A stretch of DNA of 46,398 nt from Chloroflexota bacterium (GCA_017610335.1 JAFCCG010000013.1:1-46398), one strand, 5' to 3'; counted from the first letter of the stretch, positions 37,594 through 45,671 are shown. Notes: a model not told the origin generated them from the sequence alone. Numbers and translations: made by a program.

Positions 37594-38754
37594 ATGCCTA
37601 CAAAACGTGATTACTATGATATTTTAGGCCTCAAAAAAGGAGCCTCGACAAGTGAAGTAAAAGAAGCTTACAAAAAACTTGCCAAAAAATACCACCCTGA
37701 TTTAAACAAAGACAATGGAGCAGAAGAAAAATTCAAAGAAACTTTGGAAGCATACCAAACTCTTTCTGATTCAAAGAAAAAAGCAAACTATGACCAGTTT
37801 GGTCATGCGGCAGAAGGCTTTCAGGGATTCCAGGGTTTTAGAGGAGGCGGAGGAACACGCGGCTTTGACTTCAATATGGGAGACATTTTTGGAAGCGGAG
37901 GAAGCTTCGGAGGCTTTGGCGGAATGGAAGACATTTTCAGAGCCTTTGGCGGAGGCGGAACAGGAAGAGGAGCAGCAGGCCCTACAAGAGGAGCAAACCT
38001 CAGAATTGACCTTTCAATAAGCTTTGAAGAAGCCGTTTTTGGAACAGAAAAAACTGTTGAACTTACAAGAATTGAAAACTGCAAAGAATGCAAAGGCAAA
38101 GGCGGTTCAGGAGAAGAAACATGCGACCAATGTCATGGCGCAGGAATAATAAGACAGCAAAGAAAAACAATGTTTGGAACATTTGTCACACAAGGAACCT
38201 GCCCAAGATGCGGCGGAAAAGGAAAAACTATTAAAAATGTCTGCAAAAAATGCGAAGGCAGAGGAAGAGCAAAAGCAAAAAGGGAAATAAAAATAAAAAT
38301 TCCTGCAGGAATTGACACAGGAAATCATTTGAATCTAAGAGGCGAAGGAAATGCAGGAATTAACGGCGGTCCAAGTGGTGATCTTTTTGCAGTAATCTTT
38401 GTTGAAACAGACAAAGTATTCAAAAGAGACGGCGAAGACATTTATGCAGAAATGCCGATTTCTTTTTCAGAAGCAGCACTTGGAACAAACCTTGATGTAC
38501 CAACACTTGAAGAAAAAACAACAATAAAAATTCCAAACGGAACACAAACAGGAACAATCTTCAGACTAAAAGGCAAGGGAATTAAAAAATTGGGCGAAAC
38601 AAGACATGGAGACGAATATGTAAAAATAATTGTCCAAACCCCTTCAAAAACGAACAAAAAACAAAAAGAACTATTTGAACAGCTTGCAAAAGAAGACGAC
38701 GTAAAAAAACAAAGAAAAGGATTCTTTGAAAAAATTAAGAAAAAGTTTAGGTGA
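37594..38754 (+). CDS. dnaJ: Chaperone DnaJ (Hsp40, class A)
   Basis: 386 residues. The J domain ([37 protein letters not shown]) has the HPD motif. A Gly/Phe-rich region ([23 protein letters not shown]) is followed by four CX2CXGXG zinc repeats ([32 protein letters not shown]) and the two C-terminal substrate-binding domains. It delivers substrates to DnaK and stimulates its ATPase. The stop (AGGTGA) provides the ribosome site for the next frame. Confidence 0.97.
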   Translation: MPTKRDYYDILGLKKGASTSEVKEAYKKLAKKYHPDLNKDNGAEEKFKETLEAYQTLSDSKKKANYDQFGHAAEGFQGFQGFRGGGGTRGFDFNMGDIFGSGGSFGGFGGMEDIFRAFGGGGTGRGAAGPTRGANLRIDLSISFEEAVFGTEKTVELTRIENCKECKGKGGSGEETCDQCHGAGIIRQQRKTMFGTFVTQGTCPRCGGKGKTIKNVCKKCEGRGRAKAKREIKIKIPAGIDTGNHLNLRGEGNAGINGGPSGDLFAVIFVETDKVFKRDGEDIYAEMPISFSEAALGTNLDVPTLEEKTTIKIPNGTQTGTIFRLKGKGIKKLGETRHGDEYVKIIVQTPSKTNKKQKELFEQLAKEDDVKKQRKGFFEKIKKKFR

Positions 38755-38807
38755 AGCAATTAAAATGAAAAAAAAATGATGCAATTAAGAAAGAAATTGA
38801 AAGTATC

Positions 38808-39332
38808 ATGCCTAATTCGCCCTTGGATTTTGAATTAAAACATTCAAAACTCACTTTGAAGTGGTGTCTTTATCTGAAACCTGACGCAGACAATGCATTG
38901 CAGATTGCCGCTCTTGCTCACGATATTGACAGAGCAGTTACTGGAATAACAGAAACTTATGACTTAAAAGATTACAGCAAAATAAATGAATTCAAAGCAG
39001 AACATGCAAAAAGGTCTGCAAAAATTATTTCGGATTTAATGAAAAAGTTTGAATTTGATGAGAAAACAATTGAAAAAGTAAACAGGCTTGTTCTAAATCA
39101 CGAAGTGGGAGGAGATAAAGAAACAAATATTTTAATGGATGCTGATAGCATTGCTTATTTTGATTATAACATAAATGGATACTTTAAGAAAAATGGAAAA
39201 GAAAAAACAAAAAACAAAGTAAAATTTATGTACAGAAGGTTAAGTGAAAAAGCAAAAAAACTCGTTAATGAAATAGAGTTCGAACAAGAAATAAAAGATT
39301 TATTTCAAGAAGCTATTGCAGAATTAAAATAA
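38808..39332 (+). CDS. HD-domain protein, probable frameshift at its N-terminus
   Basis: 174 residues as annotated. ALQIAALAHDIDRAV (HD motif) and VNRLVLNHEVGG and LMDADSIAYFDYN (later metal ligands) indicate an HD-superfamily phosphohydrolase; the layout recalls DUF4202. The ATG at 38808 has no ribosome site. In the same frame upstream the reading is NDAIKKEIESIMPNSPLDFELKHSK, which looks coding. An ATG at 38765 with a good AGGTGAAGCAATTAAA site enters this frame if one A is removed from the A9 run at 38768-38776. Either a sequence error, a real frameshift or slippage is involved. Confidence 0.78.
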   Translation: MPNSPLDFELKHSKLTLKWCLYLKPDADNALQIAALAHDIDRAVTGITETYDLKDYSKINEFKAEHAKRSAKIISDLMKKFEFDEKTIEKVNRLVLNHEVGGDKETNILMDADSIAYFDYNINGYFKKNGKEKTKNKVKFMYRRLSEKAKKLVNEIEFEQEIKDLFQEAIAELK

Positions 39333-39344
39333 AAAAAATACAGA

Positions 39345-39989
39345 TTAAAGTTTATTCTTTCCACTTTTTTTAAACAAATAAAGTGAGTAGATCATTGCCC
39401 CGAATCCTGCAATCAAAGCACCGCCGACCAAAACCCAAATGGTTGCACTTGGAAAAGGAACGCTTACAAGTGCTGCAAATCCTGCAAGAATAAAAAGTTT
39501 GCCACCTACTTGATGAGTCTTTTTCCAAACTTTGTCATCAGCCAAAGTCCAAGGTGTTCTAATACCGACAAAAAAGTTTCGCTTAAAAGAAGGAAGCAAA
39601 ATACCAATGCTTATGAAAAGCATTGCCATAGGCAAAACCAAAATCTGTGAAAAATTAAAGTCATAACCAAAATTTGGCAAAAGAGTCATAATGTAAAAAA
39701 GAAAGAAAAACAATTGAATTACAAATGCAAGAATCCAGTATTCCTTTTCAAAACCCTTAAAGTTTTTCTTAAAAACCACAATCAGCGGAATAATTACAAA
39801 CAGAAGCAGAATGCCGGCCATCATAATTGGAAAAATAAATGCTCCTTCCCAACTTGCACCCCAACCATCAGCTTGCCCTGCAGCATTCCAATGGGTTGGA
39901 ACACTCTCGGGTAGAATAGAATAAACAGAAAAAGCAAGAATTACTGCCAAAATTACGACTGCAAAACAGCCTGCCTTAAATATCTCCAT
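39345..39989 (-). CDS. SdpI/DUF1648-family membrane protein
   Basis: 214 residues, six hydrophobic segments. The N-terminal YSILPESVPTHWNAAGQADGW is the DUF1648 signature; RNFFVGIRTPWTLADDKVWKKTHQVGGKLFILAGFAAL is the SdpI signature. Bacillus SdpI gives immunity to the SdpC toxin and acts in signalling; related proteins are common in archaea with unknown roles. No SdpC-like toxin is visible nearby. It ends 13 nt from the HD gene's stop on the opposite strand. Confidence 0.9.
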   Translation of the reverse strand: MEIFKAGCFAVVILAVILAFSVYSILPESVPTHWNAAGQADGWGASWEGAFIFPIMMAGILLLFVIIPLIVVFKKNFKGFEKEYWILAFVIQLFFFLFYIMTLLPNFGYDFNFSQILVLPMAMLFISIGILLPSFKRNFFVGIRTPWTLADDKVWKKTHQVGGKLFILAGFAALVSVPFPSATIWVLVGGALIAGFGAMIYSLYLFKKSGKNKL

Positions 39990-40064
39990 TCCAAAATATA
40001 TATAGTTTGCCTACTTTTTATTCTTTTCCTATTTAAGAATATTAAAAGAAAGAGGCGTATTTGA
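39990..40064. promoter_or_regulatory. Divergent promoter region, sdpI-like / valS
   Basis: AT-rich 75 bp between divergent starts. Plus strand: TATTTAAG at 40030-40037, about 30 bp before the valS ATG. Minus strand: AATAAAAAG about 29 bp before the membrane-protein ATG. A run ATATATATAG lies next to the minus start. Confidence 0.5.
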
Positions 40065-42452
40065 ATGGCTTTGGATTTGCAGAAAATGGAAGAAAAATGG
40101 CAAAAACAATGGGAAAAAGACAAAATATACAAGTTTGACCCAAAAAGCAAAAAGTCGGTTTACAGCATTGATACCCCGCCTCCAACTGTTTCAGGCACAA
40201 TGCATATGGGACATGCCTTTGCATACTCACAACAAGACTTTATTGCACGCTATAAAAAAATGCAGGGATTTGAAGTTTTTCACCCAATAGGATTTGACAA
40301 CAACGGCTTAGCAACAGCTTTAATGGTTGAAAAGAAAAAAGGAATTAAAAGTAAGAATTTTTCAAGAGAAGAGTTTATCAAAATTGTTTTAGAAGGAACA
40401 GCAGAAGAAGAAGAAAAAATGAAAGCTGGCTTCAAAAGCATTGGCATCAGCTTTGACTGGAGCCTTTTATACAGAACTATTGATGATTTGGCAAGAAAAA
40501 CATCACAATACAGCTTTTTGGATTTATACAAACAGAAAAGATTGTACAGAAAAGATGCGCCAACAATGTGGTGCCCAAACTGCGGAACAGCAATTGCACA
40601 GGCAGAATTGGAAGATAAAGAAAAAGACTCAAGTTTTGTTTACATTCAGTTTGAAACAACCGACGGAGAAAAAATATCAATTGCTACAACAAGACCTGAA
40701 CTAATGCCTGCATGTGTTGCAATTCACGTACATCCAGATGACAAAAGATATAAAAAATTTGTTGACAAAGAAGTCAAAATTCCTTTTACTGGCGGAAGAA
40801 CAGTAAAAGTTTACACAAACAAGGAGGTGGACCCTGAATTTGGAACAGGAGCAGTATACCATTGTACTTTTGGAGATTTGGATGACGTTAAATGGATTCT
40901 TGAAACAAATGTTCCAATTATTGAAATTATAAACAAAGACGGAACTTTTAATGAAAAAGCAGGAATACTAAAAGGACTTAGAACAGAAACGGCAAGAAAG
41001 AAAATAATAGAAGAACTTGAAAAAGCAGGACATATAGTGAAACAGGAGCCAATAAAACACGTTGTAAATGTTCACGAAAGATGCAAAACTCCGATTGAAA
41101 TAATTGGAGCAAAACAATGGTTTGTAAAATATCTTGACCTGCGAGACGAATACATTGCCAAAGCAAATACCCTGCAATGGATTCCGCCTTATATGAAAAA
41201 AAGACTTGACAATTGGATTAATGGTTTGAAATGGGACTGGAATATTTCAAGACAAAGACATTACGGTGTTCCCTTCCCAGTATGGTATTGTAAAAAATGT
41301 GAAAAGGAAATTATTGCAGACGAAAAAGATTTGCCAATTGACCCTTTAAAAAGCAAGCCAAAAAGAAAATGCACATGCGGAAGCACTGAATTTGTCGGAG
41401 AAAAAGACACCTTTGATACTTGGTTTACTTCTTCTTTAACACCACAGATTAATTGCAGATGGGTTAAGGACAAAAAATTCTTTGAAAAAATGTTTCCAAT
41501 GGACTTGAGACCACAGGGACACGATATAATTGCATTATGGGCATTTAACACAATTGTAAAAGCATTATTCCACCAGCAAAAATTGCCATGGGAAACAATT
41601 ACAATAAACGGCTGGGCACTGGATTCAAAAGGCAAAAAAATGTCAAAAAGTCTTGGCAATGTAATAAAACCAGAGGAAATGATTCAAAAATATTCAGCCG
41701 ATGTATTAAGATATTGGGCAGGCCTTCCTGTTTTGGGAGAGGATATTCCATTCCAGGAAAAAGAAATGGTTTCAGGAAGAAAATTCCTTACAAAAATGCT
41801 AAACGCAAATAGATTTGTTTCAATGGTAACAAAAGAAAAGACAGAGAAGATAAATAAAAAAACCTTGCTTCCGGAAGACAAAGCAATCTTAAGCAAACTA
41901 AACAGAGTAATCAAAGAATCCACCAAAGCCTTTGAAAGATTTGAATTTAGCAAATGCCTTAACCCAGTAAGAAACTTTTTCTGGCTTGAATTTGCAGACT
42001 TTTACATTGAAGAAGTAAAATCAAGAATTTATAATGATAAAGGAGCTTCAGGAAAAGCTGCAGCAGCAGTATTACAGGAAGTTGCCTGGAAAACCTTGCT
42101 TTTATTAACGCCATTTGTACCACACACAGCGGAAGAAATTGCACAGGAACATTTTAAGGAAAGACTTTCAGGAAAAAGTATTTGTTTAGAGCAATGGCCA
42201 AAAGCAGATGAAAGTTTGATTGACAAAGAAACAGAAAAGATAGGTGAGGCAATAAATTCTGTTGTTGCCGAAATGAGAAAACAAAAAAGCGATGCAAGAA
42301 AGCCATTGAATACGCCTGTAAAAAAAGCAGTTGTCACAATTGAAGATGCAGAAAAGCTTGAGCAGAACTCTGAAGTAATTAAGCGAACAATGGCTGTTGA
42401 AGCACTTGAAATAAAAAAAGGAAAAGAATTTTCAGTAAAACTTGAATTCTAG
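40065..42452 (+). CDS. valS: Valyl-tRNA synthetase
   Basis: 795 residues. PPPTVSGTMHMGHAFAYSQQDFIARYKKMQG is the class I HIGH site (HMGHA). WCPNCGTAIAQAELEDKEKDSSF and TTRPELMPACVAIHVHPDD belong to the connective/editing domain, which removes mischarged Thr. DPLKSKPKRKCTCGS and GWALDSKGKKMSKSLGNVIKPEEMI give the KMSKS loop. The C-terminal anticodon-binding domain is present (LPEDKAILSKLNRVI...). It forms an operon with bud32 12 nt downstream. Confidence 0.96.
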   Translation: MALDLQKMEEKWQKQWEKDKIYKFDPKSKKSVYSIDTPPPTVSGTMHMGHAFAYSQQDFIARYKKMQGFEVFHPIGFDNNGLATALMVEKKKGIKSKNFSREEFIKIVLEGTAEEEEKMKAGFKSIGISFDWSLLYRTIDDLARKTSQYSFLDLYKQKRLYRKDAPTMWCPNCGTAIAQAELEDKEKDSSFVYIQFETTDGEKISIATTRPELMPACVAIHVHPDDKRYKKFVDKEVKIPFTGGRTVKVYTNKEVDPEFGTGAVYHCTFGDLDDVKWILETNVPIIEIINKDGTFNEKAGILKGLRTETARKKIIEELEKAGHIVKQEPIKHVVNVHERCKTPIEIIGAKQWFVKYLDLRDEYIAKANTLQWIPPYMKKRLDNWINGLKWDWNISRQRHYGVPFPVWYCKKCEKEIIADEKDLPIDPLKSKPKRKCTCGSTEFVGEKDTFDTWFTSSLTPQINCRWVKDKKFFEKMFPMDLRPQGHDIIALWAFNTIVKALFHQQKLPWETITINGWALDSKGKKMSKSLGNVIKPEEMIQKYSADVLRYWAGLPVLGEDIPFQEKEMVSGRKFLTKMLNANRFVSMVTKEKTEKINKKTLLPEDKAILSKLNRVIKESTKAFERFEFSKCLNPVRNFFWLEFADFYIEEVKSRIYNDKGASGKAAAAVLQEVAWKTLLLLTPFVPHTAEEIAQEHFKERLSGKSICLEQWPKADESLIDKETEKIGEAINSVVAEMRKQKSDARKPLNTPVKKAVVTIEDAEKLEQNSEVIKRTMAVEALEIKKGKEFSVKLEF

Positions 42453-42464
42453 AGGTAAATATTC

Positions 42465-43067
42465 ATGAAACTAATAGCACAAGGAGCAGAAGCAAAATTA
42501 TTCAAAACAAAATTTAATAGCAAAAACGCTTTGCTAAAACAGCGTGTGCCAAAAGCATACAGATGCAATGAACTTGACGAAATGCTTCGAAGTACCAGAA
42601 CAACTGCTGAAGCAAACATGTTTAGGAAAGCAAGAGCTCTTGGAGTAAACACTCCCACAATATTTGAAGTTGACAAAAAGAAAAAAGAAATTGTAATGGA
42701 ATTCATTGAAGGACCGCGTCTAAAAGATGCTTTGAAAAAGGAAAACCTTGCCCTATGCAAACAGGTGGGGCAAATGGTTGCATTAATGCATTCAGGAAAC
42801 CTTATCCACGGAGATCTTACAACAAGCAACATAATGGTAAATGACAAAGACCTTTTCTTCATTGACTTTGGTTTGGGAAAAACCAGTGCAAAAATAGAAG
42901 ATAAAGCAGTTGACCTCCTAGTCTTTCGCAAAACCTTTGAAGCAACACACATTAACCTAATGCCAAAAGGATGGGACCAAATCCTCGAAGGATACCTTTC
43001 AAAAAGCGGAAAGAAAGAAGTTTTGAAGCAGATGGAAAAAGTGGAAGGAAGGGTAAGATACCACTAA
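42465..43067 (+). CDS. bud32: KEOPS kinase/ATPase Bud32
   Basis: 200 residues. The minimal RIO-like kinase fold shows KLIAQGAEAKLFK (glycine-loop equivalent), VMEFIEGPRLKDALKK, LIHGDLTTSNIMV (catalytic loop) and FFIDFGLGKTSAKIEDKAVDLLVF (DFG), and ends GRVRYH like the Arg-rich Bud32 tail. It supports Kae1 in t6A synthesis through ATP hydrolysis. In many archaea Kae1 and Bud32 are fused; here they are separate and distant. Start follows AGAGGTAAATATTC. Confidence 0.95.
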   Translation: MKLIAQGAEAKLFKTKFNSKNALLKQRVPKAYRCNELDEMLRSTRTTAEANMFRKARALGVNTPTIFEVDKKKKEIVMEFIEGPRLKDALKKENLALCKQVGQMVALMHSGNLIHGDLTTSNIMVNDKDLFFIDFGLGKTSAKIEDKAVDLLVFRKTFEATHINLMPKGWDQILEGYLSKSGKKEVLKQMEKVEGRVRYH

Positions 43068-43254
43068 AAATCGAGTTTTTTTATTCCAAGCCGTTTCATG
43101 GAAACCCTAATTATTTTGTCAACCTTTGCTGAAGCAATTTGTTTTTCAACCAAACCTTCAAAACTTTTTGGATTCCATAGTCGCTAAATATATAACATTT
43201 AAAAAGAAAGAAACACTATAGTATCACAAATAAGTATAGTAATTGGTGAAATAA

Positions 43255-43980
43255 ATGAAAAAAACGATTAGTATTATTTTGGCAGTGATGGTTTTACTAT
43301 TTGTTGGAAGCAGTTGTGTTTTTGCAAACAGTCCAGATATGCCCAATGAACAAAGAGGAATTGATGCTGACGTAAACCAGCCAGACCAGAGAACTGACCA
43401 AGGGCAGCAAATATCGCAGGGAACACAAAACACCGGCGATATACAAGTAATAATGATTCAACAAATGGGACAAATAAGGGCCGGCAATTCAGAAGAATTG
43501 GGCCAGATGATACAACAAATGCGACAGGAAATGAACCAAGAGCTTCAAGGACTTGGAACAGGTCTGCAAAATATTTATCAAAACCAAAATAAAGTGAGAT
43601 TAGCAGTTCACTCCCTGCTTGCTATGGAAGACCTTGTTGGAGAAAAAGGCCCTCAAATCAGAGAAATTGCCAGAGATTTTAATAACTCGGTTCAGGCAAC
43701 AATTAGGGCAGAAAAAAAAGTACAGGAGAGAAACTGGCTCATGCGAGTTTTGTTCGGTGGCGATGAAGCAGCCGCAGAAGAACTTGAGCAAGAGGTAAAC
43801 ACAAACCAGGAAAGAATACAAACCTTGAAACAGTTGAGGGAAGAATGCGATTGTGAAGAGCAGATAAGAACAATGCTGCAAGAGCAAATACAAAACATTG
43901 AACAAGAGCAAAACAGGTTGCAGCAACTGGCACAGACAGAAAAGCAAAGCAAAGGATTACTGGGCTGGATTTGGAAATAA
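43255..43980 (+). CDS. Secreted coiled-coil protein of unknown function
   Basis: 241 residues. A signal peptide (MKKTISIILAVMVLLFVGSSCVFA) probably ends after Ala24. A Gln/Asn/Asp-rich spacer follows, then QMIQQMRQEMNQELQGLGTGLQNIYQNQNKVRLAVHSLLAMEDLVGEKGPQIREIARDFNNSVQATIRAEKKVQERN and a second coiled coil ending in GLLGWIWK. I recall similar proteins in methanogens without known function. A FFGGDE-type turn (LFGGDEAAAEE) separates the helices. Start is set by TTGGTGAAATAAATG. It is a single-gene unit. Confidence 0.85.
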   Translation: MKKTISIILAVMVLLFVGSSCVFANSPDMPNEQRGIDADVNQPDQRTDQGQQISQGTQNTGDIQVIMIQQMGQIRAGNSEELGQMIQQMRQEMNQELQGLGTGLQNIYQNQNKVRLAVHSLLAMEDLVGEKGPQIREIARDFNNSVQATIRAEKKVQERNWLMRVLFGGDEAAAEELEQEVNTNQERIQTLKQLREECDCEEQIRTMLQEQIQNIEQEQNRLQQLAQTEKQSKGLLGWIWK

Positions 43981-44073
43981 AGAATTCATTCTTGCCATAA
44001 TTAAAGCAGGTATCCTCCAAACTAATTCTTAGACAATTAAGGCAAACAATGTTTTCAAGAATAGGAAGCTTAA

Positions 44074-44098
44074 AACCATTAATTTTAAGGCCTTGACA
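44074..44098 (+). promoter_or_regulatory. Copy A of a shared 25-bp promoter-like element
   Basis: AAACCATTAATTTTAAGGCCTTGACA recurs at 46280 with three mismatches. TTTTAAGG could be the TATA box, with a start near 44110 at a 24-codon leaderless-type ORF (44103-44177). Confidence 0.45.
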
Positions 44099-44102
44099 TT
44101 AT

Positions 44103-44177
44103 ATGATGCGTACGGCAATAATGAGATTAACACCTACCCCCTTACAACAAGTTCCGATAAAAATAGGGCATATTTAA
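44103..44177 (+). CDS. Possible 24-residue leaderless ORF
   Basis: MMRTAIMRLTPTPLQQVPIKIGHI opens with tandem ATGs about 20-25 bp after the TTTTAAGG element and ends at TAA 44177. No ribosome site. The only support is its position relative to a promoter-like motif shared with the exported-protein gene at 46325. It could be chance. Confidence 0.25.
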   Translation: MMRTAIMRLTPTPLQQVPIKIGHI

Positions 44178-44238
44178 TGGGCATTGAATGTGTACTATTT
44201 ATATACTTTATTGCATATTTATTGAGTATGGTGATTTT
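44168..44238 (+). promoter_or_regulatory. Promoter and possible operator of the toxin-antitoxin pair
   Basis: GCATATTTAATG (44169) and GCATATTTATTG (44213) are near-identical 12-mers 44 bp apart, flanking TATTTATATACTTTA, a TATA-like element. GGTGATTTTATG then sets the antitoxin start. Repeated sites around the promoter fit antitoxin/complex autoregulation, common in this class (inference). Confidence 0.45.
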
Positions 44239-44475
44239 ATGAATGCAGACCTTGGAGTGCCTTATGAGGCAATCATGAAAAAGGCAATTGAAAAAGGCTA
44301 TGCTGGAAACCAGACAGAAGTTATCAGACAGGCTTTGCTTAGCTATGAGAGAATGATTGAAGAAGAGGAAAAAGAACTTGTTGCCAAGGCGGTTAAAATA
44401 GAAATGGACGAAGTAAAAGCAGGCAACATCAAAACAAAGTCTTTTGGCAAAGTCAAGAAAGAGTTTAAGTGGTAA
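44239..44475 (+). CDS. Ribbon-helix-helix antitoxin
   Basis: 78 residues from MNADLGVPYEAIMKKAIEKGYAGNQTEVIRQALLSYERMIEEEEKELV. The short N-terminal strand followed by two helices with GNQTEVIRQAL is the RHH DNA-binding/dimerisation unit; the C-terminal acidic-to-basic segment (MDEVKAGNIKTKSFGKVKKEFKW) would bind the toxin. The track start at 44188 runs through the promoter, so ATG 44239 is preferred. It is followed 1 nt after its stop by the toxin gene. Confidence 0.85.
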   Translation: MNADLGVPYEAIMKKAIEKGYAGNQTEVIRQALLSYERMIEEEEKELVAKAVKIEMDEVKAGNIKTKSFGKVKKEFKW

Positions 44476-44476
44476 A

Positions 44477-44737
44477 ATGGAAGTACGAATTCTTGAAACC
44501 GCTGAAAAAGAACTTGAGAAAATAGCCAATCCCTTAAACAAACAGTTCGGAAAACATATTGAAAAAATTGCTTCGAAAGAAATCGATAGACACATGAAAC
44601 GCGGTTTGCCTTACTTCACTGAAAATGTTACAAAACAAGCAAGAATTATTTACTACCTCGAGGATGAAACCATTTTCATCCTGCACTGCTTCAAAAACCA
44701 TAAAGAATACGAAAGATGGTACAAGTCATTCAAGTAA
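44477..44737 (+). CDS. RelE/ParE-superfamily toxin
   Basis: 86 residues from MEVRILETAEKELEKIANPLNKQFGKHIEKIA. ARIIYYLEDETIFILHCFKNHKEYERWY is the core beta-sheet and terminal strand/helix of RelE/ParE folds. RelE toxins cleave mRNA in the ribosome A site and ParE poisons gyrase; the subtype is not decidable by eye, though the His-Lys-Glu-Tyr end is RelE-like. It forms a bicistron with the RHH gene. Confidence 0.85.
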   Translation: MEVRILETAEKELEKIANPLNKQFGKHIEKIASKEIDRHMKRGLPYFTENVTKQARIIYYLEDETIFILHCFKNHKEYERWYKSFK

Positions 44738-44869
44738 AAGTTCTTATTAGTTACCAATACTACATTAATTAGGCGATGATGAGGTCATTAATTCTTTAAT
44801 CTTTATTTTCTAAAATTACTTCCCCTTTATCTCCATTTACAGTAATGGTTTGGCTAAGCTTTGCATAAA

Positions 44870-44903
44870 CAGAGAAAAAAGAAAATAAAAAAGAAAAAGA
44901 GTT
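44870..44903 (-). terminator. Pyrimidine-rich stretch after hsp20
   Basis: On the minus strand, immediately after the hsp20 stop, the sequence reads CTCTTTTTCTTTTTTATTTTC and onward. Archaeal RNA polymerase terminates efficiently at such U-rich runs, so this is the likely hsp20 terminator. Confidence 0.55.
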
Positions 44904-45380
44904 TTACTTTACTTCAATTTGCTTTGGCTTGTATTCAGGCAGTTCTTTTTTTGGGATTGAAATTTTTAGGACGCCGTTTTCATAGTTTGCATCTGCTTTT
45001 TCCTCATCCGCATTTTCTGGCAAGGAAAAGCTTCTGTAGAATCCTTTGAAAGAGCGCTCGATTCTGTGAACACCTTTTTTCTTTTCCTCTTTTTCATGCT
45101 TTTTCTCTGCTTTTATTTCAAGCAGCCCTTTCTTGATATTAAGCTTAATGTCTTTTTTGTCAATTCCGGGCAAATCTATTTCTGCTTTGAATTCTTTGTC
45201 AGTTTCCCAAAAATCGGTTAATGGCGTGCTGAGATCTTCTACTTTCTCTGGAAGCATTGAAGCTGTTGTTGGAATAAGTCTTCCCTTGTCTGCAAAATGC
45301 TCGCCTCTAAAAAAATCTTCAAACAAGGAATCCATTCTTTCCTGCATTCTCTTCATCTCATCCCAAATGCTTCTCACCAT
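44904..45380 (-). CDS. hsp20: Small heat-shock protein (Hsp20/alpha-crystallin)
   Basis: 158 residues. An N-terminal amphipathic region (VRSIWDEMKRMQERMDSLFEDFFRGEHF) is followed by the alpha-crystallin domain: DFWETDKEFKAEIDLPGIDKKDIKLNIKKGLLEIKAEKK...IERSFKGFYRSFSLPENADEEKADANYENGVLKISIPKK. It is an ATP-independent holdase. A very strong ribosome site (CTTGGAGGTGATTGT) precedes the ATG. A 42-codon ORF and a terminator-like hairpin lie in its leader, suggesting leader-based control. Confidence 0.96.
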   Translation of the reverse strand: MVRSIWDEMKRMQERMDSLFEDFFRGEHFADKGRLIPTTASMLPEKVEDLSTPLTDFWETDKEFKAEIDLPGIDKKDIKLNIKKGLLEIKAEKKHEKEEKKKGVHRIERSFKGFYRSFSLPENADEEKADANYENGVLKISIPKKELPEYKPKQIEVK

Positions 45381-45405
45381 ACAATCACCTCCAAGTTATC
45401 TTTTG

Positions 45406-45534
45406 CTATTTTTTAGAGCAATACCAGTGGTTTTTACAGTTATATCCATCAAAAATTGTAAAGGTGGGTTTTGAGGGAGAAAAAAAGGCAATCGCCTTTC
45501 TCCCAAAAACATGGCGATTGCCTGAAAAACACAT
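45406..45534 (-). CDS. 42-residue leader ORF upstream of hsp20
   Basis: On the minus strand AAGGGAGGTGTTTGAAATG starts a frame reading MCFSGNRHVFGRKAIAFFSP...YNCKNHWYCSKK, which stops 25 nt before the hsp20 ATG. The ribosome site is as strong as that of hsp20. The ORF encloses the hairpin/T7 element, so it may be a leader peptide rather than a functional protein. The Cys/His-containing end (YNCKNHWYC) is unusual. I do not recognise it; it is below the track's size limit. Confidence 0.5.
   Translation of the reverse strand: MCFSGNRHVFGRKAIAFFSPSKPTFTIFDGYNCKNHWYCSKK
45475..45522 (-). promoter_or_regulatory. Terminator-like hairpin with competing alternative fold in the hsp20 leader
   Basis: Minus-strand order: GGCAATCGCC (45522-45513), 16-nt loop, GGCGATTGCC (45496-45487), then T7 (45486-45480): a perfect 10-bp stem plus U-tract. 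Alternatively GGGAG/AAAGGC (45504-45494) pairs with GCCTTT and CTCCC (45489-45475) around a GATT loop, using the same right arm and the T-tract. The two folds exclude each other, as in terminator/antiterminator switches. Confidence 0.65.
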
Positions 45535-45671
45535 TTCAAACACCTCCCTTGTTTTTCATTTATATTCTTATATCGCCTCCTTCTTCAGCAACACGAAAAA
45601 ATAGTGCTTTTTTTCTTTAAAAGCTTTTTTTCAAAAAAAATTCAAAAAATAATACTAAAAGAAACTTTTAA
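45523..45671. other. Remaining hsp20/Lrp-like intergenic sequence
   Basis: The 326-bp gap from 45381 to 45706 holds the leader ORF and hairpin (above), this AT-rich promoter stretch with long A/T runs (e.g. CTTTTTTTCAAAAAAAATTC), and the palindrome next to the regulator gene. I see no further gene in it. Confidence 0.6.
45555..45572 (-). promoter_or_regulatory. Candidate TATA element of the hsp20 transcript
   Basis: The minus strand reads GATATAAGAATATAAATG just upstream of the leader ORF. Either TATAAG or TATAAA could be the TATA box, giving a start close to the leader ribosome site. Another TTTTAAAG lies ~55 bp further upstream (about 45622-45630). Confidence 0.4.

Noticed and set aside
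43064-43183. Minus-strand frame RLWNPKSFEGLVEKQIASAKVDKIIRVSMKRLGIKKLDF
   Set aside because: Looks faintly coding but lacks a start in frame (the ATG at 43178 is one frame off) and overlaps the bud32 stop. Possibly a relic; not enough to annotate.
44796-44903. Minus-strand frame SVYAKLSQTITVNGDKGEVILENKD after the hsp20 stop
   Set aside because: In frame with hsp20 and faintly like the end of a phosphohistidine-domain protein, but it has no start codon and begins in a T-rich terminator. At most a decayed remnant or 3' UTR.
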